A stretch of DNA of 64,000 nt from Anomaloglossus baeobatrachus. Taxonomy: Eukaryota > Chordata > Amphibia > Anura > Aromobatidae. Numbering within the stretch: position 1 is the stretch's first letter; the number at the start of each line of letters is the position of its first letter. The notes beneath the pieces were generated by a model. That model was not told the DNA's origin, did not search any database, and saw only the letters and a list, made by a program, of their open reading frames with translations. The position numbers and the translations under genes were made by a program. The DNA lies in the NCBI RefSeq assembly GCF_048569485.1, contig NC_134356.1, forward strand, positions 96,286,604 through 96,350,603, written 5' to 3'. Of the stretch, positions 22,741 through 34,380 are shown one piece after another.

Positions 22741-24315
22741 GCATGTTTTTTTGCCATGTAATCTCTCCTTCATATTCTGATTACTTTGTCCCCTCTGTGT
22801 ATCTGCTAAGATGGTCTCAGTATTTTAATTGTTTTATTTCTATTTTATTCCAGTATGCACCTTATTCGTGTATCCCCCTTGGAATTGGTGGTGTTTACCC
22901 GTTTCATGATGATCGGATACATCCTTCTCTGTGATTGGACAATCAACTGATTTATACAAGTGTGGGGGGCTATGTTTTGGTTTTTTTCGATCATGTAATG
23001 CATGTGACCTTCTACAGTTATTTATTGTTGCATGTATATGGATATTGAGTAAAAGCACTTTCCACTTTGTTATTGGCACTTTACGTATACACCAGTTTAT
23101 TATCAACTTATATACGGTATGTATTGCTGAACATATGTGCATCCATGGGTATAACAAGTTGTCACACCTATGTATCACGCTTTATACCCTGTCAATTGTT
23201 GGTATTCATGCAAGTGTGAGATATGTAATATATGTCTTTAATGTCATCATCCAGTAATCTATATACAATTTACATACAGTATATTTTATGTGGCTGTACT
23301 TATCTGCTCCATCCACAACTTCCCGCAGCTTGTGATTACTTGTGCGCCTGCACATTTGGATGGGTGGTCCGGTTTCGCTTTGTGCGCGTCCTTTCTGCCG
23401 TTCTCCTGGTAACGTCCTTATGCCTCTTGGGACTGGCCGTTTGCATGGTATCGGCTGGGTGTGCTCGGGATGATGTCGGGCCGCCCAGACATCCGCGCAT
23501 GCGCGGCCACGGTCATCTGAACTGCACTGTGGAGATGACTTGTTGTGGGTATGCGTGCTGTGGCGCCTGGCTTTCTGTGCATTCTGTTCACGATCCTGGT
23601 AACGCTGTCCGCTTCTATTGTGGGGGGCGCGTTGCCTGGGAGACGGCAGGATGCGTCGGGCTTCCTGTGTGGTGCCTCGGCGGTGCATGCAAGGTCACAT
23701 GGTCTCAGTTTAACAGACTTACGTTATACGTCATCAGGCACACACCCTTCTGTGAACCAATGGATGAATGACTTAGAGATTACACCCCCCACACTATGTG
23801 ACATATGTTGAGATTGGTTTATCCTACTAGAAACCTATTGGCAGGGAGGCATATAAAAGGGTGCTACTTTTGGAAAAGTGGACACCCCAGGAAGAAGGAT
23901 AAAGGCCGAAACCTATAGGTCGGGGTTTTCTTGGTTCCTCACTCCACAGGTCAGGTAAATATAACTTTCACCATTGCTTTCTGGAGGGATGTTTTGACAT
24001 TTCTGCACTTATTTCTATTTATGTCTCTCTGTCACTAGTAGTGGTGCTGGTTTATATCTATGCTTTGATGCCACTATGAGCACCATTTAGCTATTTTTAT
24101 ATAGATTCATTGGAATCTGAGAGATACATTTTTCTATATTTTGCAGTGTGTCTTCTCCCTCCAGTTATGATTTTTTGCTGAGTTGTGGAGCGAGGTTGCC
24201 ACCTGCTGGCCCTCCATTTTTCTACTTTTCAATTCTGTAATTTTTGTATGTTTGGATTTTAATAGTCTTGTTAATAAAAATATAAATTGATTGAATTGTT
24301 GTTGTACAGAATTTT
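22741..24315 (+). repeat. PLE 3' untranslated and terminal region (right arm)
   Basis: Follows the endonuclease remnant. 23150-24315 is the inverted counterpart of 19460-20885 and contains a GC-rich core (23330-23690), the hammerhead-like motif, and an AT-rich tail with AATAAAAATATAAATTG. Confidence 0.65.
23884..23926 (+). ncRNA. Hammerhead-ribozyme-like motif, right PLE arm
   Basis: Order: stem I ACCCC, AGGAAGA at the core position, an extra A, stem II GG...CC, GAAA, self-complementary CCTATAGG, TC (predicted cleavage after 23921), GGGGT. Stem I pairs perfectly and differs by a compensatory change from the ACCTC/GAGGT pair at 17320. The core keeps GANGA and GAAA but has AG instead of CU, so it may be inactive. 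Confidence 0.5.
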
Positions 24316-24879
24316 TTTTTCTTTTGCATCTTATGCTCTGTATGTGGCTATTTCCATGTCTGAATTATGGCACAGACTACTGTTCTGTACATGTTGGATG
24401 TTCTAACTATTTATGTGCCTACTACACTTACTAAGGAATCCATGCAGTTTGGGGTGTCCTGTTAATGGGTGAAAACCTGAGTTACCCTGGGACGTGTCAG
24501 ATGGAGTGGCCTGCACAAAGTCTTTCCATGTACATGTAGAAGGTGGACTTGCCCCTGTACTGTTTATGCCATGTATTTTATGTGTTATACAAATTGTATA
24601 TGTTAATATGTTATGCTGCTACCTGGGTGCAAGTTCTGGGTACAGTAGAGCGGGACTGTCACCATAGGCGCCACTTAGTGGTTGGACTGGGATAGCAGTC
24701 AGTCTAGAAAAGTGTTCAAGTGTGAGAAGACATGGCCTCGGTGATAGAGCCAGTCAGGGAACCCTGATGTAACCTTGAAAGGTCCAGAGCCTGTGGCTCA
24801 CCCCGGCGGGCATAAACATTCATCTGGCTAGAGAGATGAACTGGATAAAGGTGAATGGCATCAGGGGGAAGGAGACATA
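24316..24879. other. No recognised feature
   Basis: No coding domain. Two sub-blocks (AT-rich to 24470, then mixed composition) suggest old repeat, but I cannot name it. Confidence 0.3.
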
Positions 24880-26434
24880 TGTGACGCACCTGGACTATTC
24901 AGGTTGTCACAGGGTACTGCACAAACTGCCCTCCCCGTGCAGTATTCAAACCCCCATGGTTCTGGGTCTCTATCCTACAATACTGCCTCCATCAGCATTC
25001 ACAAATCCTATATACACCTTGCACCACACCTGTCAGGCACACCAGTGGGCTGCTTAAGCAGGAATAAGGCCACCCACCTAGGGGTCAGACAGGGAGGTGG
25101 GAGGTGTCAATTCAGTTGGGTGGTAGCTCTCGAGCTGTGAGGAGCTCTGAGGAAGCTGGGAGTTGGAGCTCTCAGGAAAGAAGTAAACTAGGTCACAGAC
25201 GGTGGTCTGGACCTAGAGGAGTCGGACCCCCGGTCGCAGGGGATTGAGGCTAGGTGCCTGGGACCCGTCAAGGAGGATGGTCAGCAGCCTGGTCCTATCA
25301 CCGGTTCTTGACCGAAGACACGACGGGGTACACGGACCCTAGGTCGGGGAGAAGCTTCAGGTGACCCGGCAATTAACCTGCGGAGGACAGGGAGTTTATG
25401 GACTGTTCCACCAGCTCAGAGATCAGGGGCACTAACACAACGAGGAGGATAGGGCTTTCCTAGCAAGCAGCCCACTGAAATCCCAAGTGTGAGCTCCTGA
25501 GATCAGGCTCCTCCACTTAGCCACAGTGGGGAGCGGGGCCCGGATAGCTGCAAGCTACCGGGCCACAACGGACAATCAAAAACTTAGTGCCAGGAGGCAG
25601 GTTACGGAACACCGGCAGTACTGTAGGGGACGGGACCCGGATGAGCTCTCCTCGAGAGGCAACGGCGTTCAGAGACTTGGTTTATCCTGTTGTCAGCGTC
25701 TACTTCATTGCTGAGTGAGTACCCGACTGACCTCTGCACTGCGTCCCCGCATCATCAACCAGAGTCCCGGGGCCTACCCCTACCCGTGGAGAGCAACGTC
25801 ACCTAGCTGCCCCACTCCATCACCCCGGGTACTCCCAACGGCAGCAGCGGTACTCCCAATTACCGTACACGACGGGTGGCGTCACGAACCATAACAAAGC
25901 CCCTGTAAATATTCCCTTTGCATTTGAGTGTGGCCCCTAAGCCCCCGAGTCCAGAGACCCTCGAGCCATGAACGATTACCACCCCCGGATCCGAGCGGTT
26001 CGATCCGCTGCTGGGGCAGCACACCTCAAATTTCTGGTGTCACGAACAGGATACGAACTTGGCCCACTAACCTGGGTGACGTGCGCCTTGAAAAGCAAAG
26101 CTGCGTGTCAAAAATCCCATTCCTGCCATTTACCGCCATTTTCCGCCATCTTTGGCGCCAAAACGCCATCTTCCAGACCAAAATCGCGCAAAGCCGAAGC
26201 CGCGCCCTTCGTCCTGAGAGTTTGCAAGGAACCGGAAGTTCCCAGAGGGCCCCAGCGCGGAAGTGAGTGGCTGGCGAAAACCGACAGGGTGGCGTCATGA
26301 ACCATACCAAATCCCCTGTATATTCCCTTTCCATTTGAGTGTAGCCCCTAAGCCCACGGGTACAAAGACCCTCGAGCCATGAACGATCACCAACCCTGGA
26401 TCCGAGCGGTTCGATCCACTGCTGGGGCGGCACA
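24880..26434 (+). mobile_element. Short LTR-leader-LTR fossil with 4-bp target duplication
   Basis: An LTR at 24880-26023 begins TGTGACGCACCTGGACTA and ends GGGCAGCACA. A 260-bp leader follows (26024-26283). It is followed by the last 150 bp of a second copy of the LTR (26284-26434, GGCGTCATGAACC to GGCGGCACA). CATA flanks both ends (24876-24879 and 26435-26438). So it is one LTR retroelement with almost all of its interior gone. TGGTGTCACGAACAGGAT at about 26034 is a candidate primer site. Superfamily not settled; a 4-bp duplication fits gypsy or ERV1-like elements. Confidence 0.75.
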
Positions 26435-26509
26435 CATAGATCCCTGAACTTCAGGATGAGATCCAAGATAGTGGTGAGGAACAGGTCGAGGAGTAGTACC
26501 CCAAACTAA

Positions 26510-27080
26510 AGGCTGCTTTACACGTATCAATTTATGGTGCATTCGCATGTGCGATCGCACCCGCCCCCATCGTTTGTGCGATACAGGCAATGTGTTGCCC
26601 GTGTCGCAAAAACTCGGTAACCCCCGTCACACGTACTTACCTCCTGAACGACCTCGCTGTGGGCGGCGAACATCCTCTTCCTGAAGGGGGAGGGACGTTC
26701 GGCGTCACAGTAACGTCACACAGTGGCCGCCCAATAGAAGCGGAGGGGCGGAGATGAGCGAGACGTAAATATCCTGCCCACCTCCTTCCTTCCGCATTGC
26801 CGGCGGCCTCAGGAAAGCTGCAGTTCATCGTTGCCAAGGTGTCACATGGAGCGACGTGTGCTGCCTCGGGAACGATGAACAACTGGAGCACAGAAGGACG
26901 TTTGATTTTTTGAAAATGAGCGACGTGTCAACGAGCAACGATACGATGAGTATTTTTGCTCGTTCACAGTCGCTCATTTGTGTTACACACTACGATATGT
27001 CAAACGAGGCCGGATGTGTGTCACTAACGACGTGACCCCGACGACATATCGTTAGATATATCGTAGCGTGTAAAGCGGCC
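26510..27080. mobile_element. TTAA-target MITE, 571 bp
   Basis: Tips AGGCTGCTTTACACG and CGTGTAAAGCGGCC with flanking CTAA (26506) and TTAA (27081). Shares the GC-rich interior GGGGGAGGGACGTTCGGCGT and CCCACCTCCTTCCTTCCGC with the copies at 18740 and 39035. Confidence 0.8.
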
Positions 27081-27084
27081 TTAA

Positions 27085-27371
27085 GAGGTAGGAAGGAGAG
27101 GAAGGCCATGTCTATCATAATGGTGTGAAGAATAAAAGTGAATGTTTTTGGTTGGCTAAGCGAGCTCTGGTGTTGCATATGTTACTAATTGTCTATGACT
27201 ACTGATGGACAATGGCCTGAAGAAACCAGTAAGTGTCATGCACCCCACCCCAAGCCACATCCATATAAAGAGACTCATTTGCGAAGGAGTGCAGCACCCA
27301 TTTGGCCATAGGCCAGCAGCTTCCTTCAATTGGTGTTGCGAGCAGGGTCGCTACCCACACAACCTGATGAG
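27085..27371. other. No recognised feature
   Basis: About 290 bp between a MITE and an LTR; nothing identified. Confidence 0.3.
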
Positions 27372-28429
27372 TATTTGTGATGCCCCTGGACTAGTCAGGT
27401 CGTCACAGGGTACTGCACGCTCTTTATTCTTAGTGCAGGACTCAACCCCCCATGGTTCTGGGTTCACAACCTATAGTACTGCCTCCATCAGCATCCAAAA
27501 TCCCAACCACACCTCAGACCACACCCTGCCAGACATACCAGTGGGCTGTTGAGCTAGAATAGGGCCGTCCACCTAGAGTTTAGGCAGATTGGTTGGAGGG
27601 GGGACGTCAGTGCGGGAGGAAGTGGAGAGCAGAGCAGACAGGCAGAAGAGTAGTAGCTCCCAAAGGGTGAGGAGCTGGGAGTTGGAGCTTCCGGATTAGT
27701 TACAGGATGGATCGCAGACGGTGGTCTGTGCCGGAGGAGTCGGAGACCCGGTCGCAGGGTATTGAGGCTGAGTGCCTGGACCCAGTCTTGGAGGACAGGA
27801 GGCATCTGAGTCTAATAAACGGTCTGGGACCAAAAGCTTGACGGGGTACTGGACCCAAGGTCGGGGAGTAGCTTCAAGCAACCCAGCCAGAGGCGTAACT
27901 ACCGCGGTCGCAGTGGTCGCCATTGCGACCGGGCCCGGGAGGTTAGGGGCCTGCGGCCGCCCGGCAGATCAGCAGTCAGCTCCTTTCTGTGAGAGGAGCT
28001 GCGCTGTTCTGCCGCAGACCACACGGCGGCCGCTATATGACCCAGCTGCTGCCGCTGACACCGTGCCCCCCTGCCTGGCATCACCGTGCTTCCGTCACTG
28101 TGCTCCCGTCACCGCACTCCTGTCACCGCACACTGCTTGCTTTGATATTGCATAGAGCAGCCGGGGCCGCTCTATGCATCATCAGTCTTCCCCCGTGCCT
28201 GTGCGGTGACATCACTCCTGTGCGACTGCTGTGTGTGGTGAGAGCACAGAGCACAGAGCGCAGGAGGACACCGACCGGAGCCACGGGGGAACGAGGACAG
28301 AAGTGAGGACGAGCAGCGGTGAAACAAGTAGAGGTGAGGACAGAGCTGCAGTGGAAGGAGAAGAGAGGTGAGTACTTGTTTTTTTTTTTTTTTATAAATT
28401 AGTGAGTACACGGGGAGGCTGGCTGCAGG

Positions 28430-31400
28430 ACACATGGAGTCCTTGGGGGGGGGGGGCTGGCTGCAGGACACATGGAGTCCTTGGGAGGGCCCTGGCTACA
28501 TGACACATGGAGGCCCTGGGGGGCTGGCTGCATGACACATGGAGGCCCTGGGGGGCTGGCTGCATGACACATGGAGGCCCTGGGGGGCTGGCTGCATGAC
28601 ACATGGAGGCCCTGGGGGGCTGGCTGCATGACACATGGAGGCCCTGGGAGAGCTGACTGCATGACACATGGAGGCCCTGGGGGGGGCCTGGCTGCATGAC
28701 ACATGGAGGCCCTGGGGAGGCTAGCTGCAGTACACATGGAGTCCTTGGGGGGGCTTGGCTGCATGACACATGGAGGCCTGGAGGAGCTAGATGCATGACA
28801 CATAGAGGCCCTGGGAGAGCTGGCTGAATGACACATGGAGGCTTGAGAAGGGGCTGGCTGCATGACACATGGAGGCCCTGGGGGGGCTGGCTGCATGACA
28901 CATGGAGGCCCTGGGGGGGCTGGCTGCATGACACATGGAGGCCCTGGGGGGGCTGGCTGCATGACACATGGAGGCCCTGGGAGAGCTGGCTGCATGACAC
29001 ATGGAGGCACTGGAGGGGTGATGGCTGCATGACACATGGAGGCCCTGGGACGGTGGCTGCAGGACACATGGAGGCCCTAGGGGGGGCTAGCTGCAGGACA
29101 CATGGAGTCCTTGGGGGGGGGGCTGGCTACATAACACATGGAGGCCTGGAGGAGCTAGCTGCATGACACATGGAGGCCCTGGGAGAGCTGGCTGAATGAC
29201 ACATGGAGGCCTGGGAAGGGGCTGGCTGCATGACATGACACATAGAGGCCCTGGGGGGCTGGCTGCATGACACATGGAGGCCCTGGGGGGGCTGGCAGCA
29301 TGACACATGGAGGCCCTGGGAAGCGCTGGCTGCATGATACATGGAGGCCCTGGGGGGGCTGGCTGCATGACACATGGAGGCCCTGGGGGGCTGGCTGCAG
29401 GACACATGGAGGCCTGGAGGAGCTGGCTGCATGACACATGGAGGCCCTGGGGGGGCTGACTGCATGACACATGGAGGTCCTGGGGGGGCTGGTTGCATGA
29501 GACATGGAGGCCCTAGGAGAGCTGGCTGCATGACACATGGAGGCCCTGGAGAGGCTAGCTGCAGGACACATGGAGTCCTTGGGGGGGCCTGGCTGCATGA
29601 CACATGGAGGCCTGGAGGAGCTAGATGCATGACACATAGAGGCCCAGGGAGAGCTGGCTGAATGACACATGGAGGCCTGGGAAGGGGCTGGCTGCATGAC
29701 ACATGGAGGCCCTGGGGGGGGGGGGGCTGGCTGCATGACACATGGAGGCCCTGGGGGGGGCTGGCTGCATGATACATGGAGGCCCTGGGGGGCTGGCTGC
29801 ATGCACATGGAGGCCCTGGGGGGGCTGGCTGCATGACACATGGAGGCCCTGGGAGAGCTGGCTGCATGACACATGGAGGCACTGGAGGGGTGATGGCTGC
29901 ATGACACATGGAGGCCCTGGGAGGGTGGCTGCAGGACACATGGAGGCCCTAGGGGGGGCTAGCTGCAGAACACATGGAGTCCTTGGGGGGGGTCTGGCTA
30001 CATAACACATGGAGGCCTGGAGGAGCTAGCTGCATGACACATTGAGGCCCTGGGAGAGCTGGCTGAATGACACATGGAGGCCTGGGAATGGGCTGGCTGC
30101 ATGACACATGGAGGCCCTGGGGGGGGCTGGCTGCATGACACATGGAGGCCCTGGGGGGGGCTGGCAGCATGACACATGGAGGCCCGGAGAAGCGCTCGCT
30201 GCATGATACATGGAGGCCCTGGAGGGGCTGGCTGCATGACACATGGAGGCCCTGGGGGGCTGGCTGCAGGACACATGGAGGCCTGGAGGAGCTGGCTGCA
30301 TGACACATGGAGGCCCTGGGGGGGCTGACTGCATGACACATGGAGGCCCTGGGGGGGCTGACTGCATGACACATGGAGGTCCTGGGGGGGCTGGCTGCAT
30401 GAGACATGGAGGCCCTGGGAGAGCTGGCTGCATGACACATGGAGGCCCTGGAGGGGGATGGCTGCATGACACATGGAGGCCCTGGGAGGGTGGCTGCAGG
30501 ACACATGGAGGCCCTGGGGAGGCTGGCTGCAGGACACATGGAGGCCCTGGGGGGAGCTGGCTGCATCACACATGGAGGTCCTGGGGGGGCTGGCTGCATG
30601 ACACATGGAGGCCCTGGGAGAGCTGACTGCAGGACACATGGAGTCCTTGGGGGGGCCTGGCTGCATGACACATGGAGGCCTGGAGGAGCTAGCTGCAGGA
30701 CACATGGAGGCCCTGGGGGGCTGGCTGCAGGACACATGGAGGCCCTGGGGGGGCTGGCTGCATGAAACATGGTGGCCCTAAGGGGGGTGGGGGGGGACTG
30801 GCTGCATGACACATGGAGGCCCTGGGGGGGCTGACTGCAGGACACAATGAGTCCTTAAGGGGGCTGACTGCATGACACATGGAGACCCTGGGAGGCTGGC
30901 TGCATGACACACGGAGGCCCTTGCGGGGCTGGCTGCATGACACATGGAGACCCGGGGGGGGATGGCTGCATGACACATGGAGGCCTTGGGAGTGGGCTGG
31001 CTGCATGACACATGGGGGCCGTGGGGGAGCTGGCTGCAGGACACATGGAGGCCCTGGGGGGGCTGGCTGCAGGACACATGGAGGCCCTGGGGGGGCTGGC
31101 TGCATGATACATGGAGGCCCTGGGGGGGCTGACTGCATGACACATGGAGGTCCTGGGGGGGCTGGCTGCATGAGACATGGAGGCCCTGGGAGAGCTGGCT
31201 GCATGACACATGGAGGCCCTGGAGGGGGATGGCTGCATGACACATGGAGGCCCTGGGAGGGCGGCTACAGGACACATGGAGGCCCTGGGGGGGCTGGCTG
31301 CATGATACATGGAGGCCCTGGGTGGGCTGGCTGCATGACTCATGGAGGCCTGGGAAGGGGCTGGCTGCATGACACATGGAGACCCTGGGGGGCTTGTTGC

Positions 31401-31450
31401 AGGACACATGGAGGCCCTGGGGGGGCTGGCTGCATGATACATGGAGGTCT
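28430..31450. repeat. 3-kb minisatellite, about 32-bp unit
   Basis: Roughly 90 or more copies of a unit close to GCTGGCTGCATGACACAT plus GGAGGCCCTGGGGG. Blocks containing the GGAGGAGCTAG variant recur near 28.78, 29.15, 29.62, 30.02 and 30.68 kb, showing higher-order duplication of several hundred bases. Both strands read without stops for up to about 300 codons; this is a consequence of the repeat and not evidence of genes. Confidence 0.95.
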
Positions 31451-31583
31451 ATGGGGCTGCATTATACATGGAGGTCTATGGGGATGCATTATATATGGAG
31501 GTCTATGGGGCTGCATAATAAACATAAAGGACTCCTTATACATGGACTATATGGGTGCATTATACATGGAGGAGTATGGGGCT
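31440..31583. repeat. Derived minisatellite units
   Basis: The array changes to units like TATACATGGAGGTCTATGGG plus GCTGCAT, clearly a derivative of the ATGGAGG unit. The same type reappears at 33831-34080, so the block between was probably inserted into it. Confidence 0.75.
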
Positions 31584-33300
31584 GCTGTTACGGTTGCTGT
31601 GGCACTGGAGACTATGTCCAGATTTCTTGCTACTGCACATGTGCAAGCGCTGGAGACTAAGTCCTATCTTGGAGCCATTGCACATGTACGGGTGACATAA
31701 TCGCTGACATGAGGTCACATGTCTCTGACACTTTCTATGCCGATTGGTCGCTGGTCATGTGCTTGTGACGCTTTGCTCGGTGATAGGCCAGCGTGACGTC
31801 ATTCCTGTTGTTCTGGCAGCGGATTGGCTCTGGTGTCCTCCATCTTGGATGAGGCACAGAGTCTATATAAGACCCTGACGCACGCCGCACGGCGCTCAGT
31901 CCTCTTGGTTCATGCATGAGAGTAGACGCTCTGTGCACGTTCCTCTAGGCATCTCTCTGTCTATGCTAGGTGAGCGCTACCGGCAGGGTAGCGTTCTTAT
32001 ACCTTACAGCTTCGGCTGCAGTCCGTATCCTTACCTCTTAGGGGAGTGGACATAGGCAGGTGCCTGAGGCACATGGTCCGGCTGGGCCTTGTGATTCTAC
32101 TCGTAGGTGGACGTTGCCGCTAGGGTAACGTTCCTTATACTGCGTCTGGCAGTTGTTCGTATCCTCGCACACTAGGGGAGCGAACAGAGGTAGGAGCTTT
32201 GTGCGGCTTATGCTGCTGTCTGTCTCTTTTGCACCACTAGAAGAGCAGACCTAGGCAGGTGCCATATCTAGTGGTTCGTGTCCTCGCACACTAGTGGAGC
32301 GAACGCAGGTAGGAGCTTTGTGCGGCTTATGCTGCTGTCCGTCTCCTGGCACCACTAGAGGAACGGACCTAGGTAGGTGCCATTTCACACTCCCTGCCTT
32401 TGTCTCTGTGATTATTAACAGAGACCATTCCACACACCCTCCAAGTAAGGGAGGAATTGCCTTATTTACTAATTATATTCCTCTGTGAGTTTAACAGAGG
32501 TATTGCACTCTGCCATAGTCTGCAGCAGAGTCTTTGCACGGTGGACCCTGACTGTCTGATACTCCTTTAGGTTTTATTATCAGACAGCCCCCTGGACTCT
32601 GTTTTTTGCCTACCTCATCTGTGTGGTGATAACCTGCTAAGCAGTCTCCCCCTCGTGTGGAATCCATCAGCATCTATTGGACACGGTCCGGATTGTCTGC
32701 CGGAGAGGGTGAGAGATTACCGCTGACTCCTTCTGTGTCTCCAACCAGCACACACTGGTACCTCCAGCGGATCTGTATTGCTTGGTTGGAAACGGATCGG
32801 AACCTAGCATGGTGCTATTCTGCCAAACAACTCCCCCCTGCGTGGACTCAGTCAGCCTACACTGGATATGGTCTGGACTGCCCGCCGGAGAGGCTGAGTA
32901 ATTACCGCTGACCTTATTGTTGTCTGCAGCCAGCATTTTGGTGGTTTCAGCGACTTTGCACAGCCTTATTGGAAGTACATCTGGGAGTGCACGGGACCGG
33001 CTGATTGCGGCATTGCGAAGTGTTATACAGGCTCTGTAAAGAGAGGTCCGGTAACCATACACCTCCCTCAGAGCCAGCACTAATCGCGGCCACTGCTCTC
33101 AAAGTGTCCGCTCTGGAAGTCAAACAATTTAGCCCTGCACACAGCAGGTTCCAGTCTAATCGGCGGAGGAAAGCCGGTCCATTTACTGCAGATTTAATTC
33201 TGCTAGAAAATTCTGCTGGTTTACATTGTGGATCAGGGGTGCCTTTGTGGTTAATCTGGTTTGAGTTTATTCCCCAAGGTTGGGGGCATTTTTAATGCTG
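31584..33300 (+). promoter_or_regulatory. LTR-like promoter cassette and leader
   Basis: Starts TGTTACGGTTGCTGTGGC. Contains ATTGG (31743), a consensus CRE TGACGTCA (31794-31801), ATTGG (31822), and TATATAA (31864-31870), in order and at promoter-like spacing. A donor-like CTAG|GTGAGC follows at about 31969. Downstream are diverged tandem duplications (about 32118-32400; 32655-32755 with 32848-32940). The layout resembles a retroviral U3-R plus leader, but no coding domain or second LTR confirms this. Listed as a fossil promoter-like block; family unknown. Confidence 0.45.
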
Positions 33301-33830
33301 CAGACGTATATTGTATAAACTAAGTGTGCAAGTCAACCGGGTGGTTTAGTATATCACTCAATACATCAGTCTAAAAATATTAATTCAACAAAATATATGC
33401 CACCGGCCGGGGCAATTTATTAAACTGGTTAAATTAACTCAATGTGAATATTGTATCACCTCGGAGCTTGTTGGATATACAAAAGAATTTTATTTTTATT
33501 TTTATTTTCATAATCATTATTTTTCTTTATTAGTACTTTTATGTGGTCTTATTTTATGTGGTCCTAGGACTTAATAATAATCAAATACTCTGTCTTGAAA
33601 CAAGGATAGAAAAAGTTTTTTATTTGTGGTGAGCATTATATTAATAAAATTATAAAAACCCATCTAGCGCTGGTTTCTTGTGGATTTTCTTCTAAAAATC
33701 CTTTATTTAGTTTTTAATGGTCTGGTAGAGTGAAGGGGTTCCTCTGTCATTGGAACCAAGCTGCAAGATTAAAAAGGTTTTTGGTTAAGCGCTGCCAACT
33801 GCCTGAGGGCAATTATTTGAATTTATAATA
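33301..33830. other. AT-rich stretch, no recognised gene
   Basis: Contains a TTTTA run (33484-33506) and AATAAAATTATAAAAACCC. Probably part of the same insertion as the preceding cassette; not identified. Confidence 0.35.
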
Positions 33831-34080
33831 TATGGAGGATTATGGAGGCTACTTTATACATGGAGGACGATGGAGGTGCGTTATAAAACATGGAGGACTG
33901 TGGTGCAGTATATTATATGGAGAACTATGGGGTGAATTATATTACATGGAGGACTATGGGAAATGCGTTATAATACATGGAGGACTATGGAGGTACATTC
34001 TAATATATGAAGGGTTATGTGGGACCCTTTATACTATATGGAAGGCTATGTGGGGGCCATTATAGTATTTGGAGAACTAT
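33831..34080. repeat. Minisatellite, ATGGAGGACTATGG type
   Basis: Eight or so loose copies of a 27- to 30-bp unit built on TACATGGAGGACTATGG. Same type as 31440-31583. Confidence 0.8.
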
Positions 34081-34129
34081 ATACGAGGGGGGACAAACAT
34101 ACAAGCATGAGATGGGAATGTTTTGTGCA

Positions 34130-34380
34130 GAGGGAAAAAGGCTCTTTCCCTCAGCACCCAGCTTTCCCATGCTCTGTTGTACATCTTTCAGCACCCAGCT
34201 TTCTCATGCTCTGATATGGAAAATCTGAGTGCTGAGGGAAAGATGTATAGCAGAGCATGGGAAAGCTCGGTGCCGAGGATAAGATGGATATGAGAACATG
34301 CGAAAGCTGTGTGCTGATAGACGGATTTCAGATCATGGGAAACCTGGGTGCTGAGGGTAAGAGCCAAGTGTCAGCATCAT
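34130..34380. repeat. Inverted and direct copies of AGCACCCAGCTTTCC
   Basis: CAGCACCCAGCTTTCCCATG occurs at 34155 and, slightly altered, at 34190. Its complement GCATGGGAAAGCTCGGTGC is at 34255, with further partial forms to 34350. Could form hairpins near the hAT right end. Confidence 0.6.

Larger units (their letters stand above)
19460..24315. mobile_element. Head-to-head inverted PLE pair
   Basis: The left arm (19460-20960, minus orientation) and right arm (22150-24315, plus orientation) are inverted copies. Examples are GGAGGGCCAGCAGGTGGC at 19558 against GCCACCTGCTGGCCCTCC at 24197, and the GC-rich block 20390-20700 against 23330-23690. The right arm holds the PLE RT-endonuclease linker, the GIY-YIG remnant and the 3' terminus. 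The left arm has the linker joined almost directly to the terminus. An LTR sits between the arms and a MITE sits in the left arm. Partial inverted copies are a known PLE insertion pattern. Confidence 0.7.

Noticed and set aside
26408-26417. GGTTCGATCC resembling a pol III B box
   Set aside because: No A box or tRNA-like fold nearby; it is part of the LTR end and recurs with the LTR family.
27989-28306. Open frames in GC-rich hAT end
   Set aside because: No domain and inside a transposon tip region.
28430-31450. CRISPR-like array
   Set aside because: Units are contiguous and diverged with no unique spacers; this is a vertebrate minisatellite.
28392-31700. Open frames up to 298 codons on both strands
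   Set aside because: They follow the minisatellite unit, occur in several frames at once, and encode only repeated peptides.
33005-33295. 96-codon open frame after the promoter cassette
   Set aside because: No recognisable gag or other domain; too short to call.
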